DNA of 64,000 bases from Zunongwangia endophytica (GCF_030409505.1 NZ_JAUFPZ010000002.1:2487501-2551500), one strand, 5' to 3'; positions 25,113 through 35,258 are shown, counted from the first letter of the stretch. The notes: generated from the letters alone by a model not told the origin. Made by a program: numbers and translations.

Positions 25113-26447
25113 TCAAAAATCTATATTCAATAACTGACCGGTAAGTTGCAATAACTCCAATTCAGCCAATTTTGCATCATATTTAGCTAAATTAAGACTC
25201 GTTTTTGCATCTAGCAAATTAATTTGCGCCTGCCTAAACTCGATGGAGGTAATCTGTCCTAATCGATATTGCTCTTCAGATCGATCAAAATTATCTTCGT
25301 TCGTTAATACATTTTCTTCCTGTACACGATAAATATAAAGCTTGTTTTCATAGTTTCCTAGTGCATTTGCTATATCTCGCTCTACCTCTAACTCTATTTG
25401 CTTTTTCTGAAGTTCTTGATTTACTTTATTAATTTTAGCATTTTGAATGGCTACACTTGTTAAGCCTCCATCAAATAAATCCCATGACAAACTTAAACCT
25501 GCAGACAAACCATCTGTAGTTGTTTTAGAACCCGGGAAAAACGCCGTTGCTGCACTTATATTTTTATTCCATCCATAAGAACCGGTAAGATCTACTGCTG
25601 GTAGGTATCCCGACTTACTAACTTTGATATCATAATCACTTAGGATTATATTACTTTTTGCCTGAAGCAGACTAACGTTATTGTAGGTTGACTGTTCTAA
25701 AAACGATTCGATGCGTAGTTCGGGTATAAAACTTACCGAAGTATCTACTTCAAATTCTCTATTATTGATATCTCTATTCAGAATAACATTTAGATCGCGT
25801 TTCGTATTTCGTAATTGCTGTCTTGTTTCAATAAGATTAATACTATCGGTATTTACATCTACCCGAGCATTTAAGACAATTAAATTATTAGATTGTCCAT
25901 ATTCAAATTGATATTGCGCGCGCTTTACACGATCCTGAGAGATTCCTAAAGTTTCTTTCAAAACTCCCATATTTTCGCTTAATCTCGCAATTTCGTAATA
26001 CACCGTTAGCAATTGAAGAATTGTATTCTCGATAGTTTCTCTCGCTTCTAATTGCGATAGATTGTATTGCTCTTTTAAACTTTTGTAATTATAAAATCGC
26101 CCCAATCCATCAAAAAGCGTGTAATCTAAATTAACTGAAGCGCTATAAGATTCGCCCTCGATACCTCTTTGGTCTACATCTTCTCCTTCTTCCGGCTCGG
26201 TTAATCGGTTGTTAAGATCATAATTATAACCACCCGCTCCTCTTATAGAAGGCAGGTATCCTGAGTTTAATATGCTTTGGTTATTCTCGGCAACTTCAAC
26301 ATCATTATTAGCCATTTTAATTCCGTAGTTGCTTTCAAGAGCTCTGGCTATCACTTCATTTTTGGTCAATAAAGAATCCTGAGCTTTTGCTGCAAGCCCA
26401 ATGAACATGAAAAAAATGACAGCTAGATTGGCAATTTTAATATTCAT
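25113..26447 (-). CDS. TolC family outer-membrane efflux channel
   Basis: A 444-residue outer-membrane channel subunit with a signal peptide (MNIKIANLAVIFFMFIGLAAKAQ) and the duplicated helical-hairpin architecture of TolC. The repeats include IENTILQLLTVYYEIARLSE in the first half and VERDIANALGNYENKLYIYR in the second. LSLSWDLFDGG is a typical barrel strand. Three copies should form the tunnel that joins the RND pump to the outside. Its start overlaps the RND gene stop by 11 bp, which suggests translational coupling. Confidence 0.92.
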   Translation of the reverse strand: MNIKIANLAVIFFMFIGLAAKAQDSLLTKNEVIARALESNYGIKMANNDVEVAENNQSILNSGYLPSIRGAGGYNYDLNNRLTEPEEGEDVDQRGIEGESYSASVNLDYTLFDGLGRFYNYKSLKEQYNLSQLEARETIENTILQLLTVYYEIARLSENMGVLKETLGISQDRVKRAQYQFEYGQSNNLIVLNARVDVNTDSINLIETRQQLRNTKRDLNVILNRDINNREFEVDTSVSFIPELRIESFLEQSTYNNVSLLQAKSNIILSDYDIKVSKSGYLPAVDLTGSYGWNKNISAATAFFPGSKTTTDGLSAGLSLSWDLFDGGLTSVAIQNAKINKVNQELQKKQIELEVERDIANALGNYENKLYIYRVQEENVLTNEDNFDRSEEQYRLGQITSIEFRQAQINLLDAKTSLNLAKYDAKLAELELLQLTGQLLNIDF

Positions 26448-29400
26448 CTTTATTTTTTTCAGCTTCGTGTAATTCTTTTATTGTTCGCTCTACAGACTCG
26501 CGTTCTACTCTTTTTCCTGTTGCCAACCATTTACTTTCTACTTTTATACGATTCGTAATAGAAAGCAGCAACGGTAGTAAAAATAGCGTTAATACGGTTG
26601 CAATACCAATCCCGTAACTTATAGAGATCGCCATAGGTTTGAGAAATTGCGCCTGCCTACTTTTTTCGAGAAGTAAGGGCGCCATACCGGCAATTGTGGT
26701 TAAGGACGTTAGAAATATCGCTCTAAAACGTGATTTACCTGCTTCGTAGATTGCCTGTTTAAATTTCATGCCATCCTGCAAGTTCCCATTGTATTTCCCT
26801 ATAAGAACCAAACCATCATTCACCATAATCCCAACCAGCGCAATTATTCCTAAAGCGGAAAGCATATTAATTGGAAAATCGTGAATCCAATGTCCCCAAG
26901 CCACACCAATTACACTAAAAGGAATCATAATCATTAATAGCAGTGGCTGACTATAACTTCTGAATGTAAAGGCTATCGTAGCGTAGATCAAGAACAATAT
27001 GATTGGCAATACAGTGCTTGCTGAGCTCACTAACTTTCCAGCTTCTCGATTTTGTCCCTCGTAAGAAACGCTTAAGCTTGGATATTTGGCCAATATTTCA
27101 GGCATCACATTTTCACGAATATCAGTTAGAATTTCTGTGGAACTACCATTAGGATCTTCCATATCTGCACTTACCCTAATCTCGCGCATTCCATCCAGGT
27201 GACTAATCGACTCGGTTCCGCGAATAATTTCATAATTCGCTATTTCATCAAAAGGAACACGATTCCCAGAAGGTGTTAGAATTCGCATATCGTCAAGATC
27301 ATTGATAGAAGATCTATTTTCCAGATCATACCGCACCCAGACTCTAATTTCATCCTGCCCTCTTTGGAATCTCTGTGCTTGTGTTCCAAAGAAACCATTT
27401 CGAACCTGCCCAATTACATCTGCAAGATCAAGCCCTAAAGCATAAGCATTATCTTTAAGGAAGATATTTATTTCTTTAATTCCCTTAGGATCACTATCGT
27501 TTACATCCTTTAGTAACGGATTATTCTCAAAATTGGCTTTTAAATCTTCTTTTGCGGCTTCTAATTCCTCTAGATTATTACCCAATAAGGAAACTGAAAC
27601 GGGATCTCCGCCAAAATTACCTCCAGATCCAAAAGTTAAGTTTTCTACGCCATAAACCGGTCCTACTTTATCCCGAATAGCATTCGTAATTTCAGGTGCA
27701 CCAAAATCACGTTCTTCACCCGGTAATAAATTTACCTGAATCGATGCTTTGTTATTCCCGGGACCAACTCTTTTAATAGTATTTTCTATCACTGAAAGAT
27801 TCCCTGTCTGCTCTTCAGAAAAATCTTTATTTACCTGCCAGGTTGCTTCTTCAACCATCGTAATAATCGAATCTGTTCTTTCAGGATTAACCCCTTCTGG
27901 CATTAAAAGATCGATAGAAATTCGATCACTGGCTACACTAGGGAAAAGTGTTATCCTAATAATATCCCCTCCAATAGCACCAAAAGTTAGAATAAGTACG
28001 GCTAAAATAATCCCTATACTCAATATTTGTTGTTTCAGCACAAAATCTAAAACAGGGCCATAAACTTTATCACGAAGAAAAATCATCACTCGATCTCCCA
28101 GTTTATTAATATTCCTCATTTTACCGAAGAATTTTCCTATCACAGATTTTGGTTGTGAAGCGTTTCGAACCAATGCTTTAGAATGTGCAATATGAGCAGG
28201 TAAGATGATAAGCGCTTCAATTAAAGAAACAACCAGCGTAAGCATTACCACAGTAGATACTTCTCCAAAAAACTCTCCTATCCTACTATCCAAAAATAGA
28301 AAACTAGCAAAAGCTAAGATCGTTGTTATTATTGCTGAAATAATTGGAGGCAACACTTCCATCGTACCGTCCAAAGCTGCTTTTATGGGATTTTTCCCCA
28401 TTTCGAAATGCTGATAGATATTTTCTGAAATTACGATACCATCATCCACCAAAATACCAATCACGATAATCATCCCAAATAGCGATAGAACGTTAATCGT
28501 TACATCAAACTGTTCGGCAAAAATGAACATTCCCAAAAAGGCGACCGGTAAACCAAAAGCTACCCAAAAGGCCAATCTTGTATTTAAAAAAAGAGAAAGA
28601 AATAAAAGCACCAAAACGATCCCCATTACACCATTCTCTACCAAAAGCTGTGTTCTTTGCTGCAATCTGATAGATGAATCGAAAACAACATCCAAACGGA
28701 CATTGCTACTCTTTTTATTGTAACTCTCAATATATTTATTAACCTGCTCTGCTGCTGCAAGGAGATCTTCTGAATTTGTATTACTTACGGTGATATTTAC
28801 ACTTTGATTTCCGTTGAAAAAGGATGCATTTGGCGTTTCAGAAAATTGATCGGAAACTCTTGCAATATCGGAAAGACGTATAATTTCTCCGTTAGTAGTA
28901 GATTTTAATACCAGGTCTTCTAAATCATCTGCATAGTACGAGCGGTTATTCGCCCTAATCAAATAATCCTCACTACTGGTTTTGATCGTTCCTCCTGTGG
29001 TAAGTATATTAGCTCCTGAAACTGCCTGAGCAACATCCTGAAATGTCAAATTATAAGCCAGAAGATCGTTTTCTCTAACTGCGATCTCAATTTCTTCTTC
29101 GGGGAAACCGTCAATTTCAATCTGAGAAATACCATCCATCATTCGCAAATCATTTTCGATCTGCTCACTAATTCTTTTTAGCGTAACTAACGGAATTTTT
29201 TCACCACTTATAGCAAATCTAATGGTTGGCCTAACCGATTCTTCTTTTGCTACTACTAAAGGCTCCATGCCGGTTGGGAAGGTTGGCACTCGGTCTACCG
29301 CATTTTTGACTTCGGTGAGCATTACATCGATATTCTCGTCTCGCTCGATTTCTACAGTGATCGATCCACCACTCTCTCTGGCAACCGAAGTTACTCGCTC

Positions 29401-29634
29401 GATGCCTTCTAGACCTTTTAAATTATCTTCTATTTTTAGGATTATCCCTTCTTCGATCTCTTCGGGTGCAGATCCGGGATAGGTAACGCTAATATTAATC
29501 ATTCGGCTGTCCTGTAAAGGAAAGAAAGAAGATTTTAAAGTAAGCGCACCAACAGCTCCGAATATTAAAAAAGCAATGATTACGATATTAACCGCTACCT
29601 CGTACTTTATAAAGTAACTAATAAGTTTTCTCAA
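26437..29634 (-). CDS. RND efflux transporter permease, AcrB/HAE1-like
   Basis: A 1065-residue inner-membrane pump of the resistance-nodulation-division superfamily, full length. It shows the duplicated pattern of one helix, a large periplasmic loop and a helix cluster. In the first half SVTYPGSAPEEIEEGI and IGILVDDGIVISENIYQHFE are typical; the Asp pair in helix 4 (LVDDGIVISEN) is the proton relay. The second half repeats the pattern (LVGIMVNDGLVLIGKYN). It exports drugs, detergents or other amphiphiles by proton exchange. Gaps to its neighbours are 2 bp (adaptor) and -11 bp (TolC), so it is the core of one operon. The substrate is unknown. Confidence 0.94.
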   Translation of the reverse strand: MRKLISYFIKYEVAVNIVIIAFLIFGAVGALTLKSSFFPLQDSRMINISVTYPGSAPEEIEEGIILKIEDNLKGLEGIERVTSVARESGGSITVEIERDENIDVMLTEVKNAVDRVPTFPTGMEPLVVAKEESVRPTIRFAISGEKIPLVTLKRISEQIENDLRMMDGISQIEIDGFPEEEIEIAVRENDLLAYNLTFQDVAQAVSGANILTTGGTIKTSSEDYLIRANNRSYYADDLEDLVLKSTTNGEIIRLSDIARVSDQFSETPNASFFNGNQSVNITVSNTNSEDLLAAAEQVNKYIESYNKKSSNVRLDVVFDSSIRLQQRTQLLVENGVMGIVLVLLFLSLFLNTRLAFWVAFGLPVAFLGMFIFAEQFDVTINVLSLFGMIIVIGILVDDGIVISENIYQHFEMGKNPIKAALDGTMEVLPPIISAIITTILAFASFLFLDSRIGEFFGEVSTVVMLTLVVSLIEALIILPAHIAHSKALVRNASQPKSVIGKFFGKMRNINKLGDRVMIFLRDKVYGPVLDFVLKQQILSIGIILAVLILTFGAIGGDIIRITLFPSVASDRISIDLLMPEGVNPERTDSIITMVEEATWQVNKDFSEEQTGNLSVIENTIKRVGPGNNKASIQVNLLPGEERDFGAPEITNAIRDKVGPVYGVENLTFGSGGNFGGDPVSVSLLGNNLEELEAAKEDLKANFENNPLLKDVNDSDPKGIKEINIFLKDNAYALGLDLADVIGQVRNGFFGTQAQRFQRGQDEIRVWVRYDLENRSSINDLDDMRILTPSGNRVPFDEIANYEIIRGTESISHLDGMREIRVSADMEDPNGSSTEILTDIRENVMPEILAKYPSLSVSYEGQNREAGKLVSSASTVLPIILFLIYATIAFTFRSYSQPLLLMIMIPFSVIGVAWGHWIHDFPINMLSALGIIALVGIMVNDGLVLIGKYNGNLQDGMKFKQAIYEAGKSRFRAIFLTSLTTIAGMAPLLLEKSRQAQFLKPMAISISYGIGIATVLTLFLLPLLLSITNRIKVESKWLATGKRVERESVERTIKELHEAEKNKDEY

Positions 29635-29636
29635 GA

Positions 29637-30773
29637 TTATTCGTTTTTAGCGGTATCTTTTACTTCTTCAGCATTTACTAACTGTCCGGCATAAGCTCCC
29701 GGCACCGATGCTGCTAACATTTTAGTACCATCTTCAAGGCCTTTTACTACAACGCTTTCTGTATTAAAATATACAGGCTGTACGCTTACCAAATCTAAAA
29801 CACTGTCTCTAACTACATAAACCTTAGATCGTTCTACCAATAACTCTCTCGGGATTTCTAAAGCGTTTGGTTCTTTTTTGGCATCCAGCATTGCTTCAAG
29901 ATACATTCCTTCCTGTATGTTTTGACCTTCTACGCGGATAAAAACCTGAATGGTTTGTGTTTCCAGATTTACCCTGCCATTAATTCTACTTACAGTTCCG
30001 TTATAGGTTTGATTGCGGTCTAAATTTTGAAGTTTCACTTCTTCTCCTACTGCTAAGAGATCACTAAATTTTTTAGCGATAGAAACCTGTAATTCGTAAA
30101 CTGAAGGATCTATATATTCCCCAAGTTTTTGTCCAGACCTAATTAATGTTCCTTCTTTAACCAGCGCTTCGGTAAGTATTCCGTTGAAAGGCGCTACAAT
30201 TGTATATTTCCTTAAACGTTCTTCAAAGTTTTTTATGGTATAGTAAGAGGAAACGATTCCGCGACCACTGATAAAATACTTTTCTTTATCGGTTTCGATC
30301 TCAGGAAGTTCAGGAACCGATTTATTAATATCGAAATTGCTTAAATACTTCTGCCATTTTTCAAAAGCATCAGGATAATCTAATCTTAGATCGGGCATAA
30401 TAGCAGTAATGCTATTATATAAATCACTTTTGGCAGATTGTACACTGGCAGCATATTCTGCAGAATCAATATTCAGTAAAATCTGACCTTTTTTATATTC
30501 CTGGCCTGGTAGAAAATTCTTACTACTGTTTCTAAAAATACCCTGAACTTCTGCGTAGAGTTCGAGTTTTCTTAGCGCAGTAACATTCCCATTAGCAGGA
30601 ATGCTAATAGGAACGGTATCATTTTTTACCGTTTTGAAGAATACATTTTTTACAACCTTCTGTACTTCTGGATCTGTCTTAACATTGCTGTCGATGATCC
30701 ATTTAGCTGCAAATACGGCTCCAGCGATAAGCAGGAGTCCAAGAACCGAGAGAATTATTTTGCGTATATCCAT
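29637..30773 (-). CDS. RND efflux periplasmic adaptor (membrane fusion protein)
   Basis: A 378-residue HlyD/AcrA-type adaptor with an N-terminal membrane anchor (ILSVLGLLLIAGAVFAAKWI). A lipoyl-like half (YAEVQGIFRNS, LPGQEYKKGQILLNID) precedes a helical hairpin at about residues 105-170 and the matching half (YTIVAPFNGILTEALVKEGT). A beta-barrel domain follows (VGEEVKLQNLDRNQTYNGTV). It bridges the RND pump and the TolC channel. It is the first gene of the operon, 66 bp after the ABC-F gene, and no strong promoter is visible in that gap. Confidence 0.93.
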   Translation of the reverse strand: MDIRKIILSVLGLLLIAGAVFAAKWIIDSNVKTDPEVQKVVKNVFFKTVKNDTVPISIPANGNVTALRKLELYAEVQGIFRNSSKNFLPGQEYKKGQILLNIDSAEYAASVQSAKSDLYNSITAIMPDLRLDYPDAFEKWQKYLSNFDINKSVPELPEIETDKEKYFISGRGIVSSYYTIKNFEERLRKYTIVAPFNGILTEALVKEGTLIRSGQKLGEYIDPSVYELQVSIAKKFSDLLAVGEEVKLQNLDRNQTYNGTVSRINGRVNLETQTIQVFIRVEGQNIQEGMYLEAMLDAKKEPNALEIPRELLVERSKVYVVRDSVLDLVSVQPVYFNTESVVVKGLEDGTKMLAASVPGAYAGQLVNAEEVKDTAKNE

Positions 30774-30839
30774 ATCTTAGTTGGTTGGACCCCTAAAACT
30801 AGATAAAGTTTAATCGAATATCTTAATTTTTTTAAGAAA

Positions 30840-32756
30840 TTAACTAGTTTCATCTATTTCCAACTGCAAACTCTCCCATTCCTGAAACAATTTCTTCAGA
30901 TTCTTTTTCTTATCATTATAACTATCTAAAAAATTGGGTTGTGCAATAGTCTTTTCATAATTAGTCGCTAACTCCTGATCTTTTACCTTTAAATCCTTTT
31001 CAATTTTAGATATTTTCGACTCTACTTTGCTTATTTGGTTATTAAGCCCTTTCAGCTTCTTTTGATCTTCGTAAGATTGTTTATCAGCGGTATTTTTCTT
31101 TTTAGTACCCTTCGGCGTTTTTTCTCTTTTTTCTACCGCACGCATATCTTCCAATTTACGCTGCTCTAGATAATAGTCTATGTCTCCTAAATACTCCTGA
31201 ATATTTCTATTTCTGAATTCAAAAACTGTTTTGGTTAAACCCTGAAGAAAATCCCTGTCGTGAGATACAATTATTAGAGTCCCCTCGAAATTTCTACACG
31301 CCTCCTTAAGAACGTTCTTAGATTTAATATCTAAGTGGTTGGTAGGCTCATCCATCACAAGCACATTAAAAGGCTGTAAAAGCATTTTACAAAGCGCTAA
31401 TCGGTTTCGCTCTCCCCCAGAAAGTACTTTTACTTTTTTATCTACATCGTCCCCGCGAAATAAGAAAGATCCCAGCATATCGCGAACTTTAGATCTATTG
31501 GTCTCGTTTGCCGCATCGACCATGGTATCGTATATACTTTTCTCTCCGTCTAAATAATCAGCCTGATTCTGTGCAAAATACCCTAACTGCACATTATGTC
31601 CCAGCTTTAAATCGCCAGTATGAGAAATCTCATCAATAATAATTTTAGCAAGCGTAGTTTTCCCTTGCCCATTCTGTCCTACAAACGCAATTTTACTACC
31701 GCGTTCTATCAGTAGGTTGATATCTTCTAATACTTTATGATCTCCGTAAGCTTTCCCTACATGCTCTGCTTCGACCACTACCTTACCCGGCTGCACAGAA
31801 ACGGGAAATGTAATATTCATTACCGCATTATCATCTTCATCAACTTCAATTCGGTTTACTTTATCCAGTTTTTTAATTAAGGATTGTGCCATAGAAGCTT
31901 TAGAGGCCTTCGCTCTAAATTTTTCAATAAGCTTCTCGGTCTGCTCAATTTCTTTTTGCTGATTTTTCTGAGCCGCCATTTGCTGTTCTCTAAGCTCACC
32001 TCGCAATTCCAGATATTTGGAATATGGCTTTTTGTAATCGTAAATTCTACCCAAAGAAATTTCGATCGTACGATTAGTCACGTTATCTAAAAACATTTTA
32101 TCGTGAGATACCAAAATCACACAACCAGGATATGAATTTAGAAAAGTCTCTAACCAGATAATACTTTCTATATCTAAGTGGTTAGTAGGCTCATCGAGAA
32201 GCAAAATATCGTTATTCTGAAGCAAAAGCTTTGCAAGCTCTATCCTCATTCTCCAACCTCCAGAAAAGGTATCGGTTAGTTTTTCAAAATCGGCTCTACT
32301 AAAACCAAGTCCCAACAACACTTTCTCGGTATCACCTTCATAATTATAACCACCAATAATCTCATATTGATGTGTTACATCGGTAAGTTCCTGAATTATT
32401 TCAGTATAAGAATCGCTTTCGTAATCTGTACGGGTCGCTAATTGATGATTTATTTCATTCATTTTAGTTTCCAGACGCTTAATTTCTTCGAAAGCCTGAT
32501 ATGCTTCATCCAATACCGTACGTCCCTGTACAAAATCTATATCCTGTTTAAGGAATCCAATCTTAAGATCTTTATCCTTTGCTATTTGACCACTATCGTA
32601 TTCCTGCTCGCCAGCAATAATCTTAAGCATGGTGGATTTTCCTGCTCCGTTTTTACCAATTAGACCTATGCGGTCTCCGGCTCCTAAACGAAAACCGATT
32701 TCCTGAAATAAATATTCTCCTTGAAAAGAGACTGAAAGATTATGAATGTTGAGCAT
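30840..32756 (-). CDS. ABC-F family ATP-binding protein
   Basis: A 638-residue soluble protein with two tandem ABC ATPase domains and no membrane part, the ABC-F layout. Walker A motifs are GKNGAGKST and GQNGQGKTT; signature motifs are FSGGWRMRIELAKL and LSGGERNRLALCK; both Walker B sites read LLDEPTNHLD or VMDEPTNHLD. The linker between domains is charged and helical, and a C-terminal coiled coil (residues about 540-635) resembles the Uup group. ABC-F proteins act on the ribosome and either rescue stalled translation or protect from antibiotics. This is probably a housekeeping member, since no resistance genes surround it. It diverges from the DUF983 gene. Confidence 0.92.
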   Translation of the reverse strand: MLNIHNLSVSFQGEYLFQEIGFRLGAGDRIGLIGKNGAGKSTMLKIIAGEQEYDSGQIAKDKDLKIGFLKQDIDFVQGRTVLDEAYQAFEEIKRLETKMNEINHQLATRTDYESDSYTEIIQELTDVTHQYEIIGGYNYEGDTEKVLLGLGFSRADFEKLTDTFSGGWRMRIELAKLLLQNNDILLLDEPTNHLDIESIIWLETFLNSYPGCVILVSHDKMFLDNVTNRTIEISLGRIYDYKKPYSKYLELRGELREQQMAAQKNQQKEIEQTEKLIEKFRAKASKASMAQSLIKKLDKVNRIEVDEDDNAVMNITFPVSVQPGKVVVEAEHVGKAYGDHKVLEDINLLIERGSKIAFVGQNGQGKTTLAKIIIDEISHTGDLKLGHNVQLGYFAQNQADYLDGEKSIYDTMVDAANETNRSKVRDMLGSFLFRGDDVDKKVKVLSGGERNRLALCKMLLQPFNVLVMDEPTNHLDIKSKNVLKEACRNFEGTLIIVSHDRDFLQGLTKTVFEFRNRNIQEYLGDIDYYLEQRKLEDMRAVEKREKTPKGTKKKNTADKQSYEDQKKLKGLNNQISKVESKISKIEKDLKVKDQELATNYEKTIAQPNFLDSYNDKKKNLKKLFQEWESLQLEIDETS

Positions 32757-32793
32757 TTATATATAAAGTAACTTAGTTTTGTGCAAAGATGAT

Positions 32794-32801
32794 TAAATTT
32801 G
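32794..32801 (+). promoter_or_regulatory. -7-like element upstream of the DUF983 gene
   Basis: TAAATTTG matches TAnnTTTG and lies 18 bp before the DUF983 start. No TTTG occurs at the optimal distance upstream, so only half of the promoter is supported. Confidence 0.3.
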
Positions 32802-32819
32802 TAGTGCAAAAAAAATTTT

Positions 32820-33221
32820 ATGAAATTCTTGAAAGGCACTAAGTTGTACAGCATTTTAACGGGAACCTGTCCAGTTTGCCAGGAAGAGAGTATGTACAAA
32901 GAAAAAAACCCGTTTAAACTGAATAAAGTTTACGAGATGCATGAGTATTGCTCTCATTGTGGCACCAAATATAAAATCGAACCTTCCTTCTTTTATGGTG
33001 CAATGTATGTAAGTTATGCTGTTGGGGTGGCATTTTCTGTAGCTGCATTTATCATTGCTCACTACTTTCTAGGTGGCGGATTGCTAACTTCCTTTTTTGC
33101 TATTGTAGGTACACTGGTTGTTTTTATGCCAATCATCATGCGTTTATCACGAAATATTTGGATCAACCTGTTTTTGAAATACAATGAAAACGCAGCTAAA
33201 AAAAGACAAAACAAAAATTAA
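32820..33221 (+). CDS. DUF983 family membrane protein
   Basis: A 133-residue protein with an N-terminal zinc-ribbon pair, TGTCPVCQEESMY and YCSHCGTKYKIEPSFFYGAMYVSY, followed by two membrane helices (about residues 60-82 and 87-108) and a basic tail. These are hallmarks of DUF983, whose function is not established. Its stop codon overlaps that of the converging FAD oxidoreductase gene in a shared TTAA (33218-33221), with no terminator between them. Confidence 0.85.
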   Translation: MKFLKGTKLYSILTGTCPVCQEESMYKEKNPFKLNKVYEMHEYCSHCGTKYKIEPSFFYGAMYVSYAVGVAFSVAAFIIAHYFLGGGLLTSFFAIVGTLVVFMPIIMRLSRNIWINLFLKYNENAAKKRQNKN

Positions 33222-34273
33222 CCTTTGTAATGTTTTCTCTGAAATCGCACAATATTAACTTCAGGAGGTAACGGAATTTCATCTTCTATAAAATTCAACA
33301 ACTTTTCAGAAAGTAATGGTGCGATAAGTACACCGCGACTTCCGAAGCCATTACAAACAAAGAGATTTTTGTATTTAGGATGATTCCCTAAAAGCGGTCG
33401 TCTATCGGCAGATGCGGGACGAATTCCTGATACCTGATCTAAAATCTCATACTCACAGGTAATAAGTTCATCTAAATCATTTTGAAGCTTTATTCTCGCT
33501 TCGGTAGTTGGCTCCTTGGTTTTATCTTTATGGTTATAAGTTGCGCCAACTTTATAAAGATCGTTTCCTAAAGGTAAAATGAAAACAGAGGATTTTACGG
33601 CTTGTTTTAATTTTAAGGTTTTGGACTTGATAATTAAATACTCTCCCTTGTTTCCTCTTAGTGGCAACCAATTAAAAAACGGATTCCCAGTAACACCAAA
33701 ACCATCACAAAAGATGATATTCTTAGCTTTATTATCTTTATAAATAATAAAATCATCCTTGATTTCTAAAGCCGAGTAATCGAATTTTTCTTGTTTTAAA
33801 ATTGAATGCTTTTTTAAATAATCTCTATTTGCTGAAATTAGCTTTTCCGTATCTATGGCGCCCGTTTTTTCTAATTTCCCTAATGAAAAATCTCCTGAAA
33901 TATTCGAGTTCACTTCTCTTACTAGCTGCGTACTCATAAAAGGAGCTAATCGCAGATTGTCTGCAGCTTCAAACCAGCTGTTTTGTTCTTCTATAGAATG
34001 AAATCTCCTATAAATATTAAATGGTTGAATAAACTTGGTATTTAGCTTTTTTTCAAGCTCTTCATAAAAAGGAATTGAGTAGCCAATTTGCTTATCGGCT
34101 TCCCAAGCTAATGTAAATCGCTTTAATATAATTGGATTATAAATACCGCCTGCAACCTTCGAAGATTCTTGAGAATTATCCTCAAAAACGACGAATTTCT
34201 TATCTCTTTTTTCAAGATGGCTGCTTATTGCGATTCCGCTCAAACCTAAACCAACGACTATATAATCCAACAT
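33218..34273 (-). CDS. FAD-dependent oxidoreductase, DAO superfamily
   Basis: A 351-residue flavoprotein with the N-terminal dinucleotide-binding fold DYIVVGLGLSGIAISSHLEK and a conserved GGIYNPIILKRFTLAW segment. The C-terminal FAD signature is VSGIRPASADRRPLLGNHP, followed by NGFGSRGVLIAPLLSE. This layout is that of D-amino-acid oxidase and the related MnmC C-terminal domain. It has no signal peptide and is cytosolic. The substrate cannot be told; the family oxidises amine groups. It is transcribed behind the gldKLMN terminator, so it needs its own promoter. Confidence 0.85.
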   Translation of the reverse strand: MLDYIVVGLGLSGIAISSHLEKRDKKFVVFEDNSQESSKVAGGIYNPIILKRFTLAWEADKQIGYSIPFYEELEKKLNTKFIQPFNIYRRFHSIEEQNSWFEAADNLRLAPFMSTQLVREVNSNISGDFSLGKLEKTGAIDTEKLISANRDYLKKHSILKQEKFDYSALEIKDDFIIYKDNKAKNIIFCDGFGVTGNPFFNWLPLRGNKGEYLIIKSKTLKLKQAVKSSVFILPLGNDLYKVGATYNHKDKTKEPTTEARIKLQNDLDELITCEYEILDQVSGIRPASADRRPLLGNHPKYKNLFVCNGFGSRGVLIAPLLSEKLLNFIEDEIPLPPEVNIVRFQRKHYKG

Positions 34274-34303
34274 ACTGTGCTATTTTCGGTTACAAATTAA
34301 ACA

Positions 34304-34328
34304 TAAAAAAAGCGCCTATTAAAGGCGC
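34304..34328 (-). terminator. Terminator of the gldKLMN operon
   Basis: On the minus strand AGCGCC and GGCGCT (34311-34328) form a stem around TTTAATA and run into a stretch of seven Ts. It lies 28 bp after the gldN stop and ahead of the FAD oxidoreductase gene. Confidence 0.88.
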
Positions 34329-34355
34329 TCTATTTATTATTTGCAGAATCAGTAA

Positions 34356-35243
34356 TTAATAATTCCACATATCTTGTTCGAAGTTTCGAATCTGTTCTTT
34401 AATACGCTCAGATTCTAACAATTGCATAAAGCTGTTGTCAACAATATAATCATTGATTGATCTATCACCCTGTACGTTATCTTCCTTAAAAATCACAGAA
34501 TTGAATCTTCTGGCATTTAAAAGTTGATCGTAAGAAATGATAGTATTATTACCAACATAAGCTTTCGCTTCATACAAAGCATCACGTGCATCTGGATACC
34601 AAACCCAAAATAAATCTACAAGATCATTAAGTTCTGAATCGTCGATAAAGTTCACATCGGGAGCTCTTGGCGCAATACCAAGAATTCTATACTTAAGCTC
34701 TGCTTGCCTTTTATCGAAATACCAAATTCCACGTATTTTATACTGAACGATATCTGCAGCACCTAAATCTCTTCGATCAATAAACTGCTCATCTACTTCC
34801 TGACCAGCATTGTATTGTTCAATACCATAATCTGTAGTATCTACACGAGAAATTGTTGCTCTAATATCTTTTAAAGTTCTCTTCTCTGTAAAGTAAGAAT
34901 CGGCATAAATATTTTCAATTTTACCGTTTTTTATAGCACGAATTAAAACATCGTAAAGCGACCTCCTGTTAGATGCAATATTCATTGTATCCACAGGATA
35001 GTACAAAGGAAAATTAACTCTTTCATTCAAATCAATGATCTCCCAGGTTCCTTTAGACCAAAGTACATCACGATCATCTACATAACCATATTCTAATGGG
35101 GCTCCTTTAGCATTATCATCGGCGTCAGCTTTTGATTTCCCAATATCTTCTGGCTTATCTGCATTCAGAATATTAGCTGTTTGTGAAATACCGGTGAAAC
35201 CGATGAATAACAATAAGCTGAATATTATATATTTTCCTTTCAT
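34356..35243 (-). CDS. gldN: Gliding motility / type IX secretion protein GldN
   Basis: A 295-residue periplasmic component of the type IX secretion and gliding machinery, with a signal peptide (MKGKYIIFSLLLFIGFTGISQ). Family features include WEIIDLNERVNFPLYYPVD and YDVLIRAIKNGKIENIYADS, then a Trp- and Tyr-rich core (YKIRGIWYFDKRQAELKYRI). GldN works with GldK as the periplasmic ring attached to the outer membrane. It is the last gene of gldK-L-M-N, 15 bp after gldM, and is followed by a strong terminator. The length matches characterised flavobacterial GldN. Confidence 0.95.
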   Translation of the reverse strand: MKGKYIIFSLLLFIGFTGISQTANILNADKPEDIGKSKADADDNAKGAPLEYGYVDDRDVLWSKGTWEIIDLNERVNFPLYYPVDTMNIASNRRSLYDVLIRAIKNGKIENIYADSYFTEKRTLKDIRATISRVDTTDYGIEQYNAGQEVDEQFIDRRDLGAADIVQYKIRGIWYFDKRQAELKYRILGIAPRAPDVNFIDDSELNDLVDLFWVWYPDARDALYEAKAYVGNNTIISYDQLLNARRFNSVIFKEDNVQGDRSINDYIVDNSFMQLLESERIKEQIRNFEQDMWNY

Positions 35244-35258
35244 AAATTGATACTTTTC

